64,000 bases of DNA from Ctena decussata (GCA_963989385.1 OZ022508.1:56335087-56399086); one strand, 5' to 3'. Positions 11,500 through 22,085 are shown, counted from the first letter of the stretch. Translations and numbers: made by a program. Notes: generated by a model not told the origin, from the sequence alone.

Positions 11500-12165
11500 T
11501 TTCAAGTTCATCAAGCGTTACCAATACTGATATCGTATTAATCCTTATAAACGCCCCTGCTCAAATAAACGCCCCTCCTCTTTTCCGAAAATAATGTTAT
11601 ATTGATTTTCACGAATTTCTGTTTGCATCTCTGGATGAGGTAGCTCTTTGACATGGAGTCTACTCTTAAAAGAAAGAATTAACTCCTAAATGAGCATATT
11701 CTTTCATTTAAGAATTGACTCCTACTGAGAATGGAGATTAAAAAAGTAGTTACCTAAATACTGCTTATAACAGGTATTTTGGCAATGTCTGATTTACTAC
11801 AATTTAGGCTCTAAATTACGCCCCTTTCCTAAAATGCAGCGCCCCAAGGACGTTTAATAGGATTAATACGATACTTAACCAAGGAGACGAGGCAGAAAGA
11901 AAAAGAGAGGGGAAAATGGATGTATGGATGGCTTGCGATTTTACATCTTTTAACAGTGTTTCAGCCATATCAGGATGATGGCTGGGTGATAATGAAAGAC
12001 TGTGTGCAATGAAACCCTGTTAACGGTTAAAAAGATTTCCGCCTCCGGCGAGGCTCGGATCCGAGACGGCTAGATCAGTCGACCAGCGCTTAACCTACTG
12101 AGCTACCGGGGAAGACGGGCATGAAAACGCATTAATTTTATATCAGCAAAGATGGATCAGCTGGC
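11500..12165. other. Spacer with tRNA-like remnant
   Basis: No gene recognised. Near 12036-12115 a minus-strand tRNA-like remnant (CTACTGAGCTACCGGGG as the A-box side) suggests a decayed SINE head. ATTAATCCTATTAAACGTCC-type inverted blocks near 11545-11575 and 11850-11872 suggest another decayed foldback. Confidence 0.4.
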
Positions 12166-12169
12166 TTGA

Positions 12170-12555
12170 GACAAGTGACGGCCGTGTACCAATGGCGGCC
12201 ATATTCGTTCTGCACGAACATCACGTATTCGTTGCGTCATAGATTTCAGAGATTTTGTAAACAAACAAAAACGAAATGCTCACAAAAAGGATCGGCAGAA
12301 AATGCCGGAGCTAGGAGGCAAAAGATAAACAAGTTTCTCAAACTATTCTCATACAAACATAATTGCTCTTCTTGGGGACTATGACGCTCACATAGTAACG
12401 TCACTTGGGTTTGTAAACCGAATGTGCTTACACTGCCAAAAAAAGTAAAAACCCGCAGTCTTTCAAGAGGAACAAATGATTATTTAAAAATTTAAGTTTA
12501 GTAATTTTTGGGGAAAATGTTTCATATAGCGCGTGGCAACCGTGACGTCCGCCTC
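12170..12555 (+). repeat. Interspersed repeat, copy 1 (uninterrupted)
   Basis: It shares blocks in order with 20735-21345: GGCGGCCATATTCGTT, AAAAAGGATCGGCAGA, GGAGGCAAAAGATAAACAA and TTTAAGTTTAGTAATTTTT, ending in an AACCGTGACG block. The second copy is split by a hairpin MITE. A 72-codon frame inside is not supported as a gene. Confidence 0.65.
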
Positions 12556-12763
12556 TGATACAATATGCACGTATTTTGCTGCTTGTTAATGGCCTATTTC
12601 AAGGACAAACATATGTTATAGCCTACTTCAAAAAATAAATCGGTAAAATATCGACTGTTACCCTTTGTATATGTTATCAAAATACAGACTAACTTAAACC
12701 TTTAAGCAGGCTACTGGGTAAAATTAAAGTGTTTTCGAAATTGGCCGCCACTGGGTTACTAGC

Positions 12764-12849
12764 GGCTACCCTTTAAGCGCTTAGCAAAGAGTCTGATCAG
12801 ACTGGGCGGATGCACAACCACTTTGTTGGTTTTCTCGTGTCATGGCTCA
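12764..12849. mobile_element. Hairpin MITE, right-hand fragment only
   Basis: The segment begins at CTACCCTTTAAGCGCTTAGC, the middle of the consensus, and runs to the terminus CTTTGTTGGTTTTCTCGTGT CATGGCTC. The left half and the internal AGGCTGATCTGAG arm are missing. Confidence 0.8.
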
Positions 12850-13050
12850 ATTTTAATGTTTCCTTCCTTTGTGATACAAGGAAAAGTGGAAAGGAACTTG
12901 GGATGACTGTTTCTGAGATATTTTAAGAGTTTTCCTTCCTTGCTGTTTCATTCGGGCACCACCTTATCTGATATTGAGTAGTACTCTCCGTCAGTACAGA
13001 CAATGTGCGTCATGAGAGTGTACTCCTGATGGTAAAGATTGCATATTTGA

Positions 13051-13287
13051 GGCGACACGAGAAAACCAACAAAGTGACATGTGCGTCCAGCCAAGACTCA
13101 GATCAGCTTGGGCATCCGCCCAATCTGATCAAGGTCTTCGCTGTCCGCCTGGAGCTAGCTTAGACCCTAAGCTACCCTTTAAGCACAGAGCGAAGACTCT
13201 GATCAGACTGGGCGGATGCACAGGCTGGTCTGAGGCTGCGCTGGGCGCACATTCTGCTTTGTTGGTTTTCTCGTTTCGCGGCTTATT
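13051..13287. mobile_element. Hairpin MITE, type B
   Basis: Ends GGCGACACGAGAAAACCAAC and GTTGGTTTTCTCGTTTCGCG. After the terminus it reads GTGACATGTGCGTCCAG, the CATGTGCG variant that defines type B. The interior CAGATCAGCTTGGGCATCCG is mirrored. The frames on both strands here are palindrome by-products. Confidence 0.9.
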
Positions 13288-13424
13288 TGGGAAGGAAATA
13301 ACTTCGAACGAGATAGTAGGAAGACCAGTTACTATATGGCGGGCTTGACAATGCCAGTTTAAATATTTATGCTCGACTCGTCTGTCCTTATAAATTGGAG
13401 AGAAGGCCTCCTTGCCTAACTCCA

Positions 13425-14245
13425 ACTATTGTTCTGTACCATTCTCCTGTGCTGCCATCCACCTGAACTGCACTTATAGCCTTGTCAGAGAGGTGCTCAG
13501 TTGTGTGAGCTAGATTTGCATTGATAATATTGTATTTCCGCATGGTTGCCCATAAGGCTCCATGCCATACCCTGTCAAATGTTTTGCTTTTTTTCTATGA
13601 AGACATGGTACAGATTCTGCTGATGTTAAAGGTACTTTTCACATAGGATTCTGAAATTGGAGACCTGTTCTGTGGTGCTTCTTCCAGCCCTGAACCCAGC
13701 CTGTTCTTCAGCGATAATCTTTTCAGCTCGGGGTTTGAACCTTTTGAAAATTGACTCTCAGCATGACTTTACTCGGATGACTGATGAGGCTAATGGTTTT
13801 GTAGTTCTGGCAGAGCTGGTAGTCCAGAACTGTATTGTCACCATTACTCTCATGGTTTTAATGCTCCGAGCAATATTCTGTCAATCTGCTGAGAATCTCT
13901 TGTTCTTCTGTTAGACTTTTCCCAGACATCTCCTAGAGAATGGTGGATCTACCTTGTTTCTCTGAAGTTAGATCCCTTCCCAGCTGATATGCTTTCTTGC
14001 TGTTGTTTTTGTTCAGGTTTCATACGGTCTGTCCTCCATGGTGATTCTAGGACAAAAGAGGCTGACGGAGCCCATCCCTCTCCAGGCTGTTTATATTGAC
14101 CACAGCCGAGTTCCATAATAACAATATAGCTCGCCTTGGTCATGGGACACATGGCCACTTTGCTACAAGCATACAAAGTTTTGATGTTTCTTTGATAAAA
14201 TGAGTTACTGCAATTTGCAAAATGGTCCACGGGTTTTTGAAACAC
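13425..14245 (-). pseudogene. Decayed non-LTR retrotransposon reverse transcriptase
   Basis: Read on the minus strand, scattered frames give segments typical of LINE endonuclease/reverse transcriptase polyproteins: GKSLTEEQEILSR, then AEEQAGFRAGRSTTEQ, then RILCEKYL, LYHVFI, then ALWATMRKYNINANL and VDGSTGEWYRT. The order is right for the region just before and within the RT fingers and palm. Stops and frameshifts interrupt all of them, and the catalytic YADD-type motif is not present in this fragment. The element is dead and truncated at both ends. The RTE/CR1-like subclass is not resolved. A separate RT relic on the plus strand lies at 60080-60600. Confidence 0.75.
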
Positions 14246-14316
14246 CCTGTAGACACCTTCCCTAGCTATGTTGTCTCAGGATATAAATACGAATGCAAAA
14301 TAATACCACGTTTTAG

Positions 14317-14537
14317 CTGCGACACGACAAAACAAACAAAGTGGGATGTGCGCCCAGCGAAGACTCAGATCAGCCTGGACAGCCGCCTACTCTGATCAGA
14401 GTCATAGCTGTGAGCTTAGAGGGTAGCCAAGGGTCTAAGCTACCTCCATGCGGACAGCAAAGACTCTAATCAGACTGGGTGCATGCCCATGCTGATCTGA
14501 GTCTTCGCTGACCGCATATGCCACATTGTTGGTTTGT
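14317..14537. mobile_element. Hairpin MITE, type B, right terminus missing or displaced
   Basis: It starts CTGCGACACGACAAAACAAAC and runs through the full interior to CCACATTGTTGGTTTG, where the match to the terminus stops. The missing terminal piece (TTTTTGTCGTGTCGCGGCTCA) is found alone at 15172-15192. That is consistent with a ~630-bp insertion splitting the last 20 bp of the MITE. Confidence 0.75.
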
Positions 14538-14773
14538 TACTATTCTTAATTCTAGAATGTTGCTTCGTGGTTTTTACCATGAGGCGTTGTATATTATTAT
14601 AAGTCTTTTTCTGCTCGTTTTCCTCGTTTCTGTGTTTGTTTGGTTTAAAAGATATTTTAATAACTATAAATTACATACATATATACTACAATACAATTTC
14701 AAAAGTATCAGGATTTGACAGTAAGCAAAATGCTTATTTAATAAGTCATTTCCTGTGTTTGTTTAAGCATTCT

Positions 14774-15017
14774 GGCCCCGAGGTTATCAAACTTTTTTCG
14801 TGCTCAACTCAGCTGAGCATGAAATTTTCTCTGCTGATAAATATGAAAATGGCCAACTAATGTTGGCATTTTCATATTCATAAGCAGAGAAAAGTTCATA
14901 CTCAGCAAAAATGAGCATGAAAACAACTGTACTTATCAATAATTTGCCATTTATTAGGAGGTGTAATTTCATGCTCAGCTGAGTGGAGCATGACAAAAGT
15001 TTTATAACCTCGGGGCC
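14774..15017. mobile_element. Foldback MITE (GGCCCCGAGGTTAT ends)
   Basis: Ends GGCCCCGAGGTTATCAAAC and GTTTTATAACCTCGGGGCC are inverted repeats. Inner arms (CTCAGCTGAGCATGAAATT / AATTTCATGCTCAGCTGAG and CATTTTCATATTCATAAGCA with its mirror) make it foldable throughout. It lies inside the segment that separates 14537 from 15172. Confidence 0.85.
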
Positions 15018-15171
15018 TGATCACCTCGCTTGGGGAAGAGGCAGCTGTTTTTTCTGCTTCTTGTGCGTTTGTTTGTTTTGCGCGTGCGTTTGACCTTTTT
15101 CTCTTCCTTGTGGTGTCGTGGGTTGGCTGAGGTTTGTGATTGTGGCTTACCCTGGACCTTTCTGTTAGCTT

Positions 15172-15192
15172 TTTGTCGTGTCGCGGCTCAGT
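15172..15192. mobile_element. Orphan terminus of hairpin MITE
   Basis: Twenty-one bases match the right terminus of the GAGCCGCGACACGA family exactly (TTTTTGTCGTGTCGCGGCTC plus A). It is probably the displaced end of the copy at 14317-14537. Confidence 0.6.
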
Positions 15193-15199
15193 TATCATT

Positions 15200-16105
15200 A
15201 ATGCTTTTGCTTTACTAGGAAATATATGTAAACTTACAGGCCTGGTTAGAGAATTTCAAACCATTTTTTTCTGAATCCGTGTTGGGAAATTTGACTCAAA
15301 ATCTTGGAAATTTTCAAATTGTGCATGGAAATTCCTTTAGCTTCCCTTTCGGGACAAAAAATGAACGCATAAATTTGAAAAAAAAAAATAAATAAAAAAG
15401 ATAGTGAGATAGTGTATTTATGTAAGAGTTGAAAACCTACATTTTCTCAATCTTTCTGTTTGCATTACCACTTACAACGTACGTGTTATTCAGTTAGACT
15501 TCTCCTTCTTTGACTTTCCATACTAAAATAAAAAACCCTTTAATTTTTTTTTTTTTTTTTTAAAAAGAAACAAAAAAAAACTTTAATGATTATAAGGTCA
15601 TCAACTTTTTTACTTAAATAAACCAGCGATATTTCTTTACTGCCCTTTGATTTCAAAGAGTATTTTTTCAAACAGTTTTTTCTCTGTTCCATTACCACTG
15701 AAAGCTAATTAAATATGCATATACACACTTATGAATAAGGCACCGGTTCTCGATGGTTAACGCCATTATGTAACACCTGAAAGTTAATTATATTTCACTT
15801 CAAAGCCAGTATCATTGTGATTTCAAGTTTATTATGATAAAAGACGATGAAAGTTATATTTCCTCTAACTAAGTTTACGATTTTGTATGTCGCAATATCT
15901 AGTTAAATTTTAAATAACTGTTATATCTTATCATTTCTAGTTCTCAACCTGAATGTGGAGGATGGTCCAACCGGTTGAATTGTTAAATAGGATACAAATT
16001 TATAATGCTATCTCAATTTTTCTTTCTTAATTTTATTTTCGTTTTAAGCTATGGGAGGACTAACGACAGAGTCTGCAATTGTATGTAAACCGATTTATGG
16101 TTATA
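15200..16105. other. AT-rich spacer
   Basis: Poly-A and poly-T runs (15379-15400, 15542-15561) and no supported gene. The 5' exon(s) of paralogue 1 could lie in or upstream of this stretch, but I cannot recognise them. Confidence 0.4.
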
Positions 16106-16585
16106 TTAAAGGCCCCATTGCTCTATCAGCATGAAAATTTTTATCATGAGGTATCGCTGCAAGCTTCTCACTATAGTTTCATCATTGTAAATGATCAGGA
16201 TTAGCCAGCTTTAAAATAATAAAACATCCTTCAGTTTCACAAAAAAGGATTTGAAAACTTATTTGGGTCATTTTAGTTGGCAACTAAAATGACATTCTTT
16301 CGATTTCATAAAATGGTAAAAATACGATGTACAATGTGGAGTCCCGATCACTATCCCGCCTATGTTTATATAGCATTGCTAGACGGGAAACCAGAACAGG
16401 AAACTGTATTTTGTGTAGCGAATTGTTATTTTTCAAAAACTTGTTTTCTCTACATTTTGCCAGTTACATGACTCAATATATGCACACCAACCCACATTTT
16501 ATTACCAAACGTGAAGGTTGAACAGCTTTTTACAATGATTTGAGTTTAGACGTTTTTACCGCTGATAGGACTATGGAGACTTTAA
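16106..16585 (+). mobile_element. TTAA-flanked MITE, copy 3
   Basis: TTAA then AGGCCCCATTGCTCTATCAG at the left, and CTGATAGGACTATGGAGACT then TTAA at the right. The interior is nearly identical to the copy at 4898-5352, so both are young. The 64-codon frames here recur in copy 1 and are by-products. Confidence 0.85.
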
Positions 16586-17330
16586 AGAGATTTGTGTTAT
16601 TCCAAGCTGACTTCATTAGATGCTTTGCATGAAGTGCCCTTTACCATATGGTTTCGAGTAGTATAACTTTGGTCAAATTTTTGTTCCTGATTTAGCTGTT
16701 TTCTGTGGGGTCGATATGGCTTCACAGCACTTTTTTTCAACTTACAAGGCTGGGAAAAGTTCTTTTGACTGAGATGACTTTCACAAAGAAAATTGTGGAA
16801 GGAACTGATTACATTACAAAGCCTTGGATAGGAAGGCTTTGTAACTATTTCATCCCACATTTATGGACATTTTTCAAACTTTATGCACATTACCTGTATA
16901 TGGAAATAATGGCAACACTTATGTGGCTTTTTGGAGAAAAAACCAAGTTAACAGAAGTGCAACTTTTCAAACTTAAAAGTTTAAGCAACTTTTTGGAACT
17001 TATGAAATCAACGCTTTTCACAGATTTTAACAGATTGTTTCTGAGCATTCGGCATACTGTAAAAACTTTCATGTTACCGATTAGTAAAATTAAAAATAGG
17101 CAAATGCAGATAATGATTTTTAAATTGCGTTTGGCAGCATTTTCAAAAATAATTTGCTTATATCGATCCGATAGTTCATCGAAAGTGTTCTAAAATCAGG
17201 GCAAAACGTCAGTAGCAGCTATGGCTTCAGCAGCAGCTGCTGCTGAGGCTAGCAGCGGCAGCTCGTGATTTGGATGTTACTGGATTAGTTGACTAAATTA
17301 TTATTACATTGTAGCGTAAAAAATCTAGAA
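16586..17330 (+). other. Unassigned stretch with a 162-codon frame and an Ala/Ser triplet run
   Basis: The frame 16705-17193 is open for 162 codons, rich in Phe/Leu/Lys, without a recognisable domain. Its 5' part crosses the palindrome ACAAAGCCTT / AAGGCTTTGT at 16816-16843. Just after it, 17221-17268 reads ATG then GCT/GCA/TCA/AGC triplets (MASAAAAAEASSGSS, stop), a CAG/GCT triplet repeat. I do not call either a gene. Confidence 0.3.
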
Positions 17331-17520
17331 ATTGGGACGCCTAAAAGAATCCCTGTAGTTGTCCTAAGTAATACATCCAAATTCAGTCTGCCAAATGATA
17401 CAGATGGAATTGCAAACGGTATAGACCCTGATCAGACTGCTCCTTTCTGATCAGGGTCTGCACTGTTTGCTCGGAGTAATTTGTACCAATATTAAGAATT
17501 TGTACCGTTTGTAGAATTTA
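17330..17520. repeat. GCAAACRG palindrome family, copy
   Basis: Centre GACCCTGATCAGACTGCTCC is mirrored by GATCAGGGTC, flanked by TTGCAAACGG and CTGTTTGC. Related palindromes lie at 20150-20285, 21993-22085, 30249-30459, 55140-55220 and 56380-56560. It ends about 25 bp before the next exon's acceptor. Confidence 0.65.
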
Positions 17521-17544
17521 GTAAATCTTATTTTTAATTTTCAG

Positions 17545-17706
17545 ATTCGTTTATTGGCCTGGATGACAATATTACTCTAACTTCCAATGCCAGCCTGTCT
17601 GATGTTGCTGCTGTAATACGTCTCCACGATATGGTCAGTGACACAGAGGCACAGAACAAATATTTCTACATGATTCAAGCATGGCAGTATTTTGCTCTTG
17701 AAGGCA
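17545..17706 (+). CDS. Paralogue 1, first recognised exon (exon A): mucin-like single-pass membrane protein
   Basis: Exons A-E (17545-17706, 20457-20572, 21672-21855, 22590-23166, 24263-24293) join in frame to about 355 residues. Order: exon A (GLDDNITLTSNASLSDVAA...), exon B (CLPAGLTE... HLTIHVEPT), exon C (IDTCMVGNTT... ENEGDCFGADC), then exon D with a YCFD motif, a Thr/Ser-rich stalk and a transmembrane helix, and a short tail in exon E. This is type I surface-protein architecture. Exon A is bounded by TTTTCAG and A|GTGAGT, with phases 1 and 1, and is 162 bp, the same length as 38160-38321. At least one 5' exon with the start and signal peptide is missing. I do not recognise the family. 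The two-gene conservation of length, phase and residues makes coding status strong; ligand and function are unknown. Confidence 0.85.
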
Positions 17707-17734
17707 GTGAGTACTGTTTTAGATGTAAATGCTC

Positions 17735-18890
17735 TGCGCAAAGTAAGAATCGGTACAATTCTGGAATTGTCCTGCGCAAAGTGGGAATTCTCACCTTGTG
17801 TTACAATTCCGGAATTCTAGAATTGCGCAAGGGATTATGTTGGTTTATCGAACAGGTAAATGTCTCAAGGTGGGAATCAATGGGACAAAGTGAGAATCGA
17901 CTCTTTTATTGACAGAGAAATGCATACTGTATGGAGGTAATAAAATATTACTTTTAAATTTATAAAACGACGATTCGGCATGACTTTTTCCTAAATTTGC
18001 AGTGGTCTATCGTAAAGAAATAAACTGTTTTATCTTCTTTCACCAGTTCTTTTTTATACTGGTCTTTCTTCTGAACTTATGAGAAATTTGTGTCGGGAAA
18101 AATAGTAAAAGAACTAATCAACATGAAAGATCAATGCCAAATTTTAGACAGAACATAGTCGTCTTTATGCTCTTTTTATTATTGATCTTACAAGGTAAAA
18201 GATTTCAGATTTAATACATGTAGGTGCCTTGAAAGAAAAAGAATTATTAATAACACTTTACAACATTAAAAAGATGATACAGGCCATCCAAAATGTGTTC
18301 ATGACTATCTTAATTTGAGCCGCGACACGACAAAACCAACAATGTGGTTGTGCGCCCAGTGCAGACTCAGATCAGCCTGGGCATCCGCCCAGTCTGATCA
18401 GAGTCTTCGCTGTCCGCATGGAGGTAGCCTAGACCCTAAGCTACCCTTTGAGCTCTTAACTAAGAGTCTGAGTAAACTGGGCGGATGTCCAGGCCGATCT
18501 GAGTCTGCGCTGGGCGTACAACCACATTGTTGGTTTTCTCATGTCGCGGCTCATTTATATTCTTATATCTGAATATGGTCATCCGAATAAATGTAGCCCT
18601 CATTTTTCAAGCATATTTCATGTGTGTATCACGTAAAGCTACAGAAAAAGAAACTATTATTTTCTTGATTTTGTTTTAAGATGCACCATACAAACAAATA
18701 ATGATAATAACATATTTGAAACCATCACAAATATATGAAGAAGTATGAAGAAGCTGTGCACATAAACATTATTCTCACTTTGTCCCGATTCCCACTTTGC
18801 GCAGAGACAATTCCGGAATTGTCATGCGCAAGGTTAAGAATTCCCACTTTGCGCAACGAAGTGAGAATTCCTACTTTGCGCAGAACATAA
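17735..18890. mobile_element. Inverted-repeat element (TGCGCAAAGT... ends) in intron A
   Basis: CTGCGCAAAGTAAGAATC, ACAATTCTGGAATTGTC and TGCGCAAAGTGGGAATTC at 17735-17905 recur as reverse complements at 18773-18890. The pair frames about 1.15 kb, into which a hairpin MITE (18317-18552) has inserted. The left edge begins roughly 28 bp after the splice donor of exon A. No transposase seen. Confidence 0.6.
18317..18552. mobile_element. Hairpin MITE, type A, with ATTT target duplication
   Basis: Full length with both termini (GAGCCGCGACACGACAAAAC and its mirror). ATTT lies directly outside both ends (18313-18316 and 18553-18556). It is nested in the inverted-repeat element 17735-18890. Confidence 0.92.
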
Positions 18891-19056
18891 ATATTCGCAA
18901 AAGTTTGTGTTTGTGTTTTGCAAGAATGTTTCGCGGAAATGCACTTCTCAAAATATGTGTATTTTATGCGAGCGAATAATCGTTTTCATGAGAAAAAGCA
19001 GATTGAACATTTCAATAGGTATCGAGAACCCAAATTCGTGAAAAACAAACATTTGC

Positions 19057-19087
<31 letters not shown>

Positions 19088-19266
19088 GAAAAGAAAGCAA
19101 AAAAAAAAAAGGACGAAAAAAGGAAACAGCAAACTCGGTATAATTAAGCCTGATCAAGTTTTTTGGAGAAAATAAATAAATAAACAAAATAAAACAGAAT
19201 TCTGATTTAATGAAATTTACAGACTTAATAAAAGAAATCTGTTCTTGTTGATGTATTGAAGTAACT

Positions 19267-19490
19267 GGGGCCGTATTCATAAAACGACTTAAGTGGTTGC
19301 TATGCTGTTGCTAAAGCTAAATTTCTTTGAAGGAGATTCCCTACAACTATGAAATTTGATCTGGAGGAACAGTCTTCGAAAGACTATTCCTCCAGACCAA
19401 ATTTCATAGTTGTAGGGAATCTCCTTTATAGATATTTAGCCTTAGCAAGCGCATAGCAACGACTTAAGTGGCTTTATGAATACGGCCCCT
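19267..19490. mobile_element. Foldback MITE (GGGGCCGTATTCATAAAACG ends), copy 2
   Basis: Both ends carry GGGGCCGTATTCATAAA and its mirror, with TGGAGGAACAGTCTTCGAAA AGACTATTCCTCCA at the centre. It is the same family as 8352-8551. A poly-A/poly-GAAA run (19057-19110) precedes it. Confidence 0.85.
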
Positions 19491-19687
19491 GGAATATTAT
19501 CGAACGGCTGTAACACCACAAACGTATTGTCATTCCATTTATATTCATTTCTTTCTCTTTGATAGTAGTTCTTTTGAGAGCATGCTATGCTTTAGTTTTT
19601 GCTGACAATGACCGTAAACAACAAAAAGTTCTAGGACCAAACATGTTTGATTATTTTTTTTATTTCATTGTCTACACTAAAATAACT

Positions 19688-19893
19688 GAGCCGCGATACC
19701 ACAAAACCAACAAAGTGGCATTTGCGCTCAACGACGACTCGGAACAGAATGGGCGTCCGCCAAGGATGATCAGCGTCTTCGCTGTCTATATGAAGGTAAC
19801 TAAGACCCTTAGCTACATTTGAAGCACACAGCAAAGACTCTGATCAGACTGGGTGCACATGCCAATTTGTTGGTTTTTGTCGTGTCGCGGCTC
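19688..19893. mobile_element. Hairpin MITE, type B, internally deleted
   Basis: Starts GAGCCGCGATACCACAAAAC and ends TTTTTGTCGTGTCGCGGCTC. The right interior arm (GGCGGATGCCCAGGCTGATC) is missing, shortening it to about 206 bp. It lies eight bases from the next copy. Confidence 0.88.
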
Positions 19894-19901
19894 ATTAATA
19901 T

Positions 19902-20138
19902 GAGCCGCGACACGACAAAACCAACAGAATGGTTGTGCGCCCAGTGCAGACTCAGATCAGCCTGGGCATCCGCCCAGTCTGATCAGAGTCTTCGCTGTTC
20001 GCATGGAGGTAGCTGTGACCCTTAGCTACCTTTTAAGCGCTTAGTGAAGAGTCTGATCAGACTGGGCAGATGCCAAGGCTGATCTGAGTCTGCGCTGGGC
20101 GCACAACCACTTTGTTGGTTTTCTCGTGTCGTGGCTCA
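19902..20138. mobile_element. Hairpin MITE, type A, adjacent copy
   Basis: Full-length copy starting GAGCCGCGACACGACAAAAC and ending GGTTTTCTCGTGTCGTGGCTC. Only TATTAATAT-like spacer separates it from the 19688-19893 copy. Confidence 0.9.
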
Positions 20139-20149
20139 ATCATTTTCCA

Positions 20150-20285
20150 CTGTTCTAACACTTGCCGTAAAAATTCTAAGTATTGGGACAGCTGGGCATG
20201 GGCAAATTCTGCATACCCAGATTAGACTGCTCTGAAAAGTAGCAGTACTAGTTTAATCAGAGTTCACAGTCTTTGCCATTCCATT
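20150..20285. repeat. Diverged palindrome of the GCAAACRG family
   Basis: GATTAGACTGCTCTGAAAAG and AGCAGTACTAGTTTAATC form the centre, with GGGCAAATTCTGC outside. A long poly-T run follows at 20370-20404, in intron A of paralogue 1. Confidence 0.45.
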
Positions 20286-20369
20286 TGCATTTTGGACACA
20301 TTCCTGCACTGTTAAACCTAACTGTTACATTTGTATGTTTTTGCGACAATTATTTTTATAAAAGCTATC

Positions 20370-20409
<40 letters not shown>

Positions 20410-20456
20410 TACTGTACTCATTAATTTTGCTTGTATGCTTGTCATTTATTTCACAG

Positions 20457-20572
20457 ACTATTTGATGGTCAGAAACTGTCTTCCCGCGGGGTTAACTGAA
20501 GCCCTTACATTCGTCATAGAAGGAGAGGACTGGTGTGATCCCGGGCATCTTACCATTCATGTCGAGCCAACG
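20457..20572 (+). CDS. Paralogue 1, exon B
   Basis: Acceptor TTATTTCACAG, donor ACG|GTAGAA, 116 bp, completing a split codon and then 38 codons. Key residues: NCLPAGLTEALTFVIEGE, then WCDPGHLTIHVEPT, with two Cys that are conserved in paralogue 2 (38957-39072). The exon ends in phase 0. CLPAGLTE and PGHLTIHVEPT are the most conserved runs between the two genes. Confidence 0.88.
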
Positions 20573-20734
20573 GTAGAAAGCTATACATTTCCTACATTTA
20601 AAACCATTTTATACGTACATTAGCTTTGAAGTCTTTGGCATAATTCATGGCGGGTTTAAACCACAGATGGTGATTTCAATGCGACGTAAATTTGGACGTA
20701 ATGCCAATTTTACGTCGCCTTTAGATTACCGTCT

Positions 20735-21345
20735 ACCCGATGAAAACCAGTGGCGGCCGTATTCGTTTTGGACGCGCAGTTTTGTATTTGTTGCGTGAAA
20801 AATTTGATCCGTGACACGAGAAAACCAACAAAATGGTTGTTCACCCAACATAGACTCAGGTCAGCCTGCGCACCGCCCATTCTGATTATACTCTTCGCTT
20901 ATCACTTAAAGGATAACTAAGGGTCGAAGCTACCTTCATGCGGACAGCGAAGACTTTGATCAGACTGGGCGGATGCCCAGGTTGATCTGAGTCTGCGCTG
21001 GGCGCACAACCACTCTGTTGGTTTTATCGTGTCGCGGCTCATAAAAATTTATCAAGAAGCCGAAAAGGAATGCATACAAAAAGGATCGACACAAATAGCA
21101 TCCTTGGAGGCAAAGAATAAACAACTTTCCGGAGATATTCTCAAACCAACATCACGTATTTCCGGGAGAATATTACTCTTGACCTTCACATCATGAGTAG
21201 AATCACTAAGGTTTATATACTGAAAACTCACACAATAAAATTATGACAAAGACTGCATTCTTAGAACAGCAAATGATTATGTAAAGTTTAAATTCCTATA
21301 AAGGTTTTGAAAAATGCAACAGTCAGGGAGAACAACCGTGATGGT
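20735..21345 (+). repeat. Interspersed repeat, copy 2, split by a MITE
   Basis: Left part GTGGCGGCCGTATTCGTTT and right part (AAAAAGGATCGACACAA, TTGGAGGCAAAGAATAAACAA, AACCGTGATGG) match 12170-12555 in order. The hairpin MITE 20806-21041 interrupts it, so the repeat is older than the MITE insertion. Confidence 0.7.
20806..21041. mobile_element. Hairpin MITE, type A, nested in an older repeat
   Basis: Starts GATCCGTGACACGAGAAAAC (one terminus decayed) and ends GGTTTTATCGTGTCGCGGCTC. The full interior is present. Confidence 0.9.
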
Positions 21346-21671
21346 CGACACTGGTCCGGGTTCGAGGACCGAAAATTCGGTTTGACCAGTTTCAGGAGTT
21401 TTCAGATATCTTTCTTAATTCCTTTACTTCAAATTAAACATTGAGCAACCATTGAGAAGCCTGAATTGTTAGTTTCCAGATGGGAAAGGAATTGAGTGTT
21501 ACCAGAAGTGAAAATATCCTAATACGACTAATGGCTTTGAATTATGAAACAGCTGCATGAGGAGCTTGTGCATTTACAATAAATACTTGTGCACTTAGTG
21601 AAAAGGTCGTACGTTTGTATAACGTAAGCCAAAACGATACCAGCCTCGCGGATTTATTGTTTCATTTTCAG

Positions 21672-21855
21672 ATCCCAGTGTTTCACAGCAAGTATGGAAG
21701 AGTCAACAAGCGCAAGGTTGACATTGATACTTGTATGGTGGGAAATACTACAAAAGTATTTAGGATATCCATAGAAAATGAAGGAGACTGTTTCGGTGCA
21801 GACTGTCGGTTGGAGTGTATAACTTGTCATGACAAAGACTTTTGGTTGACTGAAG
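21672..21855 (+). CDS. Paralogue 1, exon C
   Basis: Acceptor CATTTTCAG, donor GAAG|GTACTT, 184 bp, 61 codons plus one base. It starts IPVFHSKYGR and holds VDIDTCMVGNTT, ISIENEGDCFGADC, CITCHDKDFWLTE. Six Cys in this exon; in paralogue 2 the corresponding exon (45940-46114) keeps DICTDGNTT, FENQGDCFSVDC and an F-W-x-T-E end. The C-x(5)-DC and C-x(2)-C spacing suggests local disulphides. The in-frame ATG at 21615 is intronic. Confidence 0.88.
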
Positions 21856-21895
21856 GTACTTGATACTAAAACACTATGTTTGACCAAAATTCCAC

Positions 21896-21897
<2 letters not shown>

Positions 21898-21945
<48 letters not shown>
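21898..21945. repeat. (GA)n microsatellite
   Basis: About 24 uninterrupted GA dinucleotides about 43 bp after exon C. The minus-strand frame full of Ser/Leu across it is an artefact. Confidence 0.95.
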
Positions 21946-21948
<3 letters not shown>

Positions 21949-21992
21949 GCGCTGCAAATGCTAAGACTGTTCACGCTTTAAAAGTTGCCAAA

Positions 21993-22085
21993 AGTGAAAA
22001 GAGTTGAATTTGCAAATAGAATAGATGCAGATGAGGCGGCTCATGATGAGCCACCTCATCTTGACCAACACTGTTTGCTCTTTAG
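21993..22085. repeat. Palindrome (GATGAGGCGGCTCATGATGA)
   Basis: GATGCAGATGAGGCGGCTCA is mirrored by TGAGCCACCTCATCTTG, with TTTGCAAATAG and CTGTTTGCTC outside. The close relative at 55140-55220 lies in an intron of RUVBL2. Confidence 0.7.

Noticed and set aside
16705..17193. 162-codon frame upstream of paralogue 1
   Set aside because: No recognisable domain, it spans a palindrome, and its end does not splice in phase to exon A in any way I can support.
21654..21974. 106-codon minus-strand frame with Leu/Ser run
   Set aside because: Shadow of exon C of paralogue 1 plus translation of the (GA)n microsatellite.
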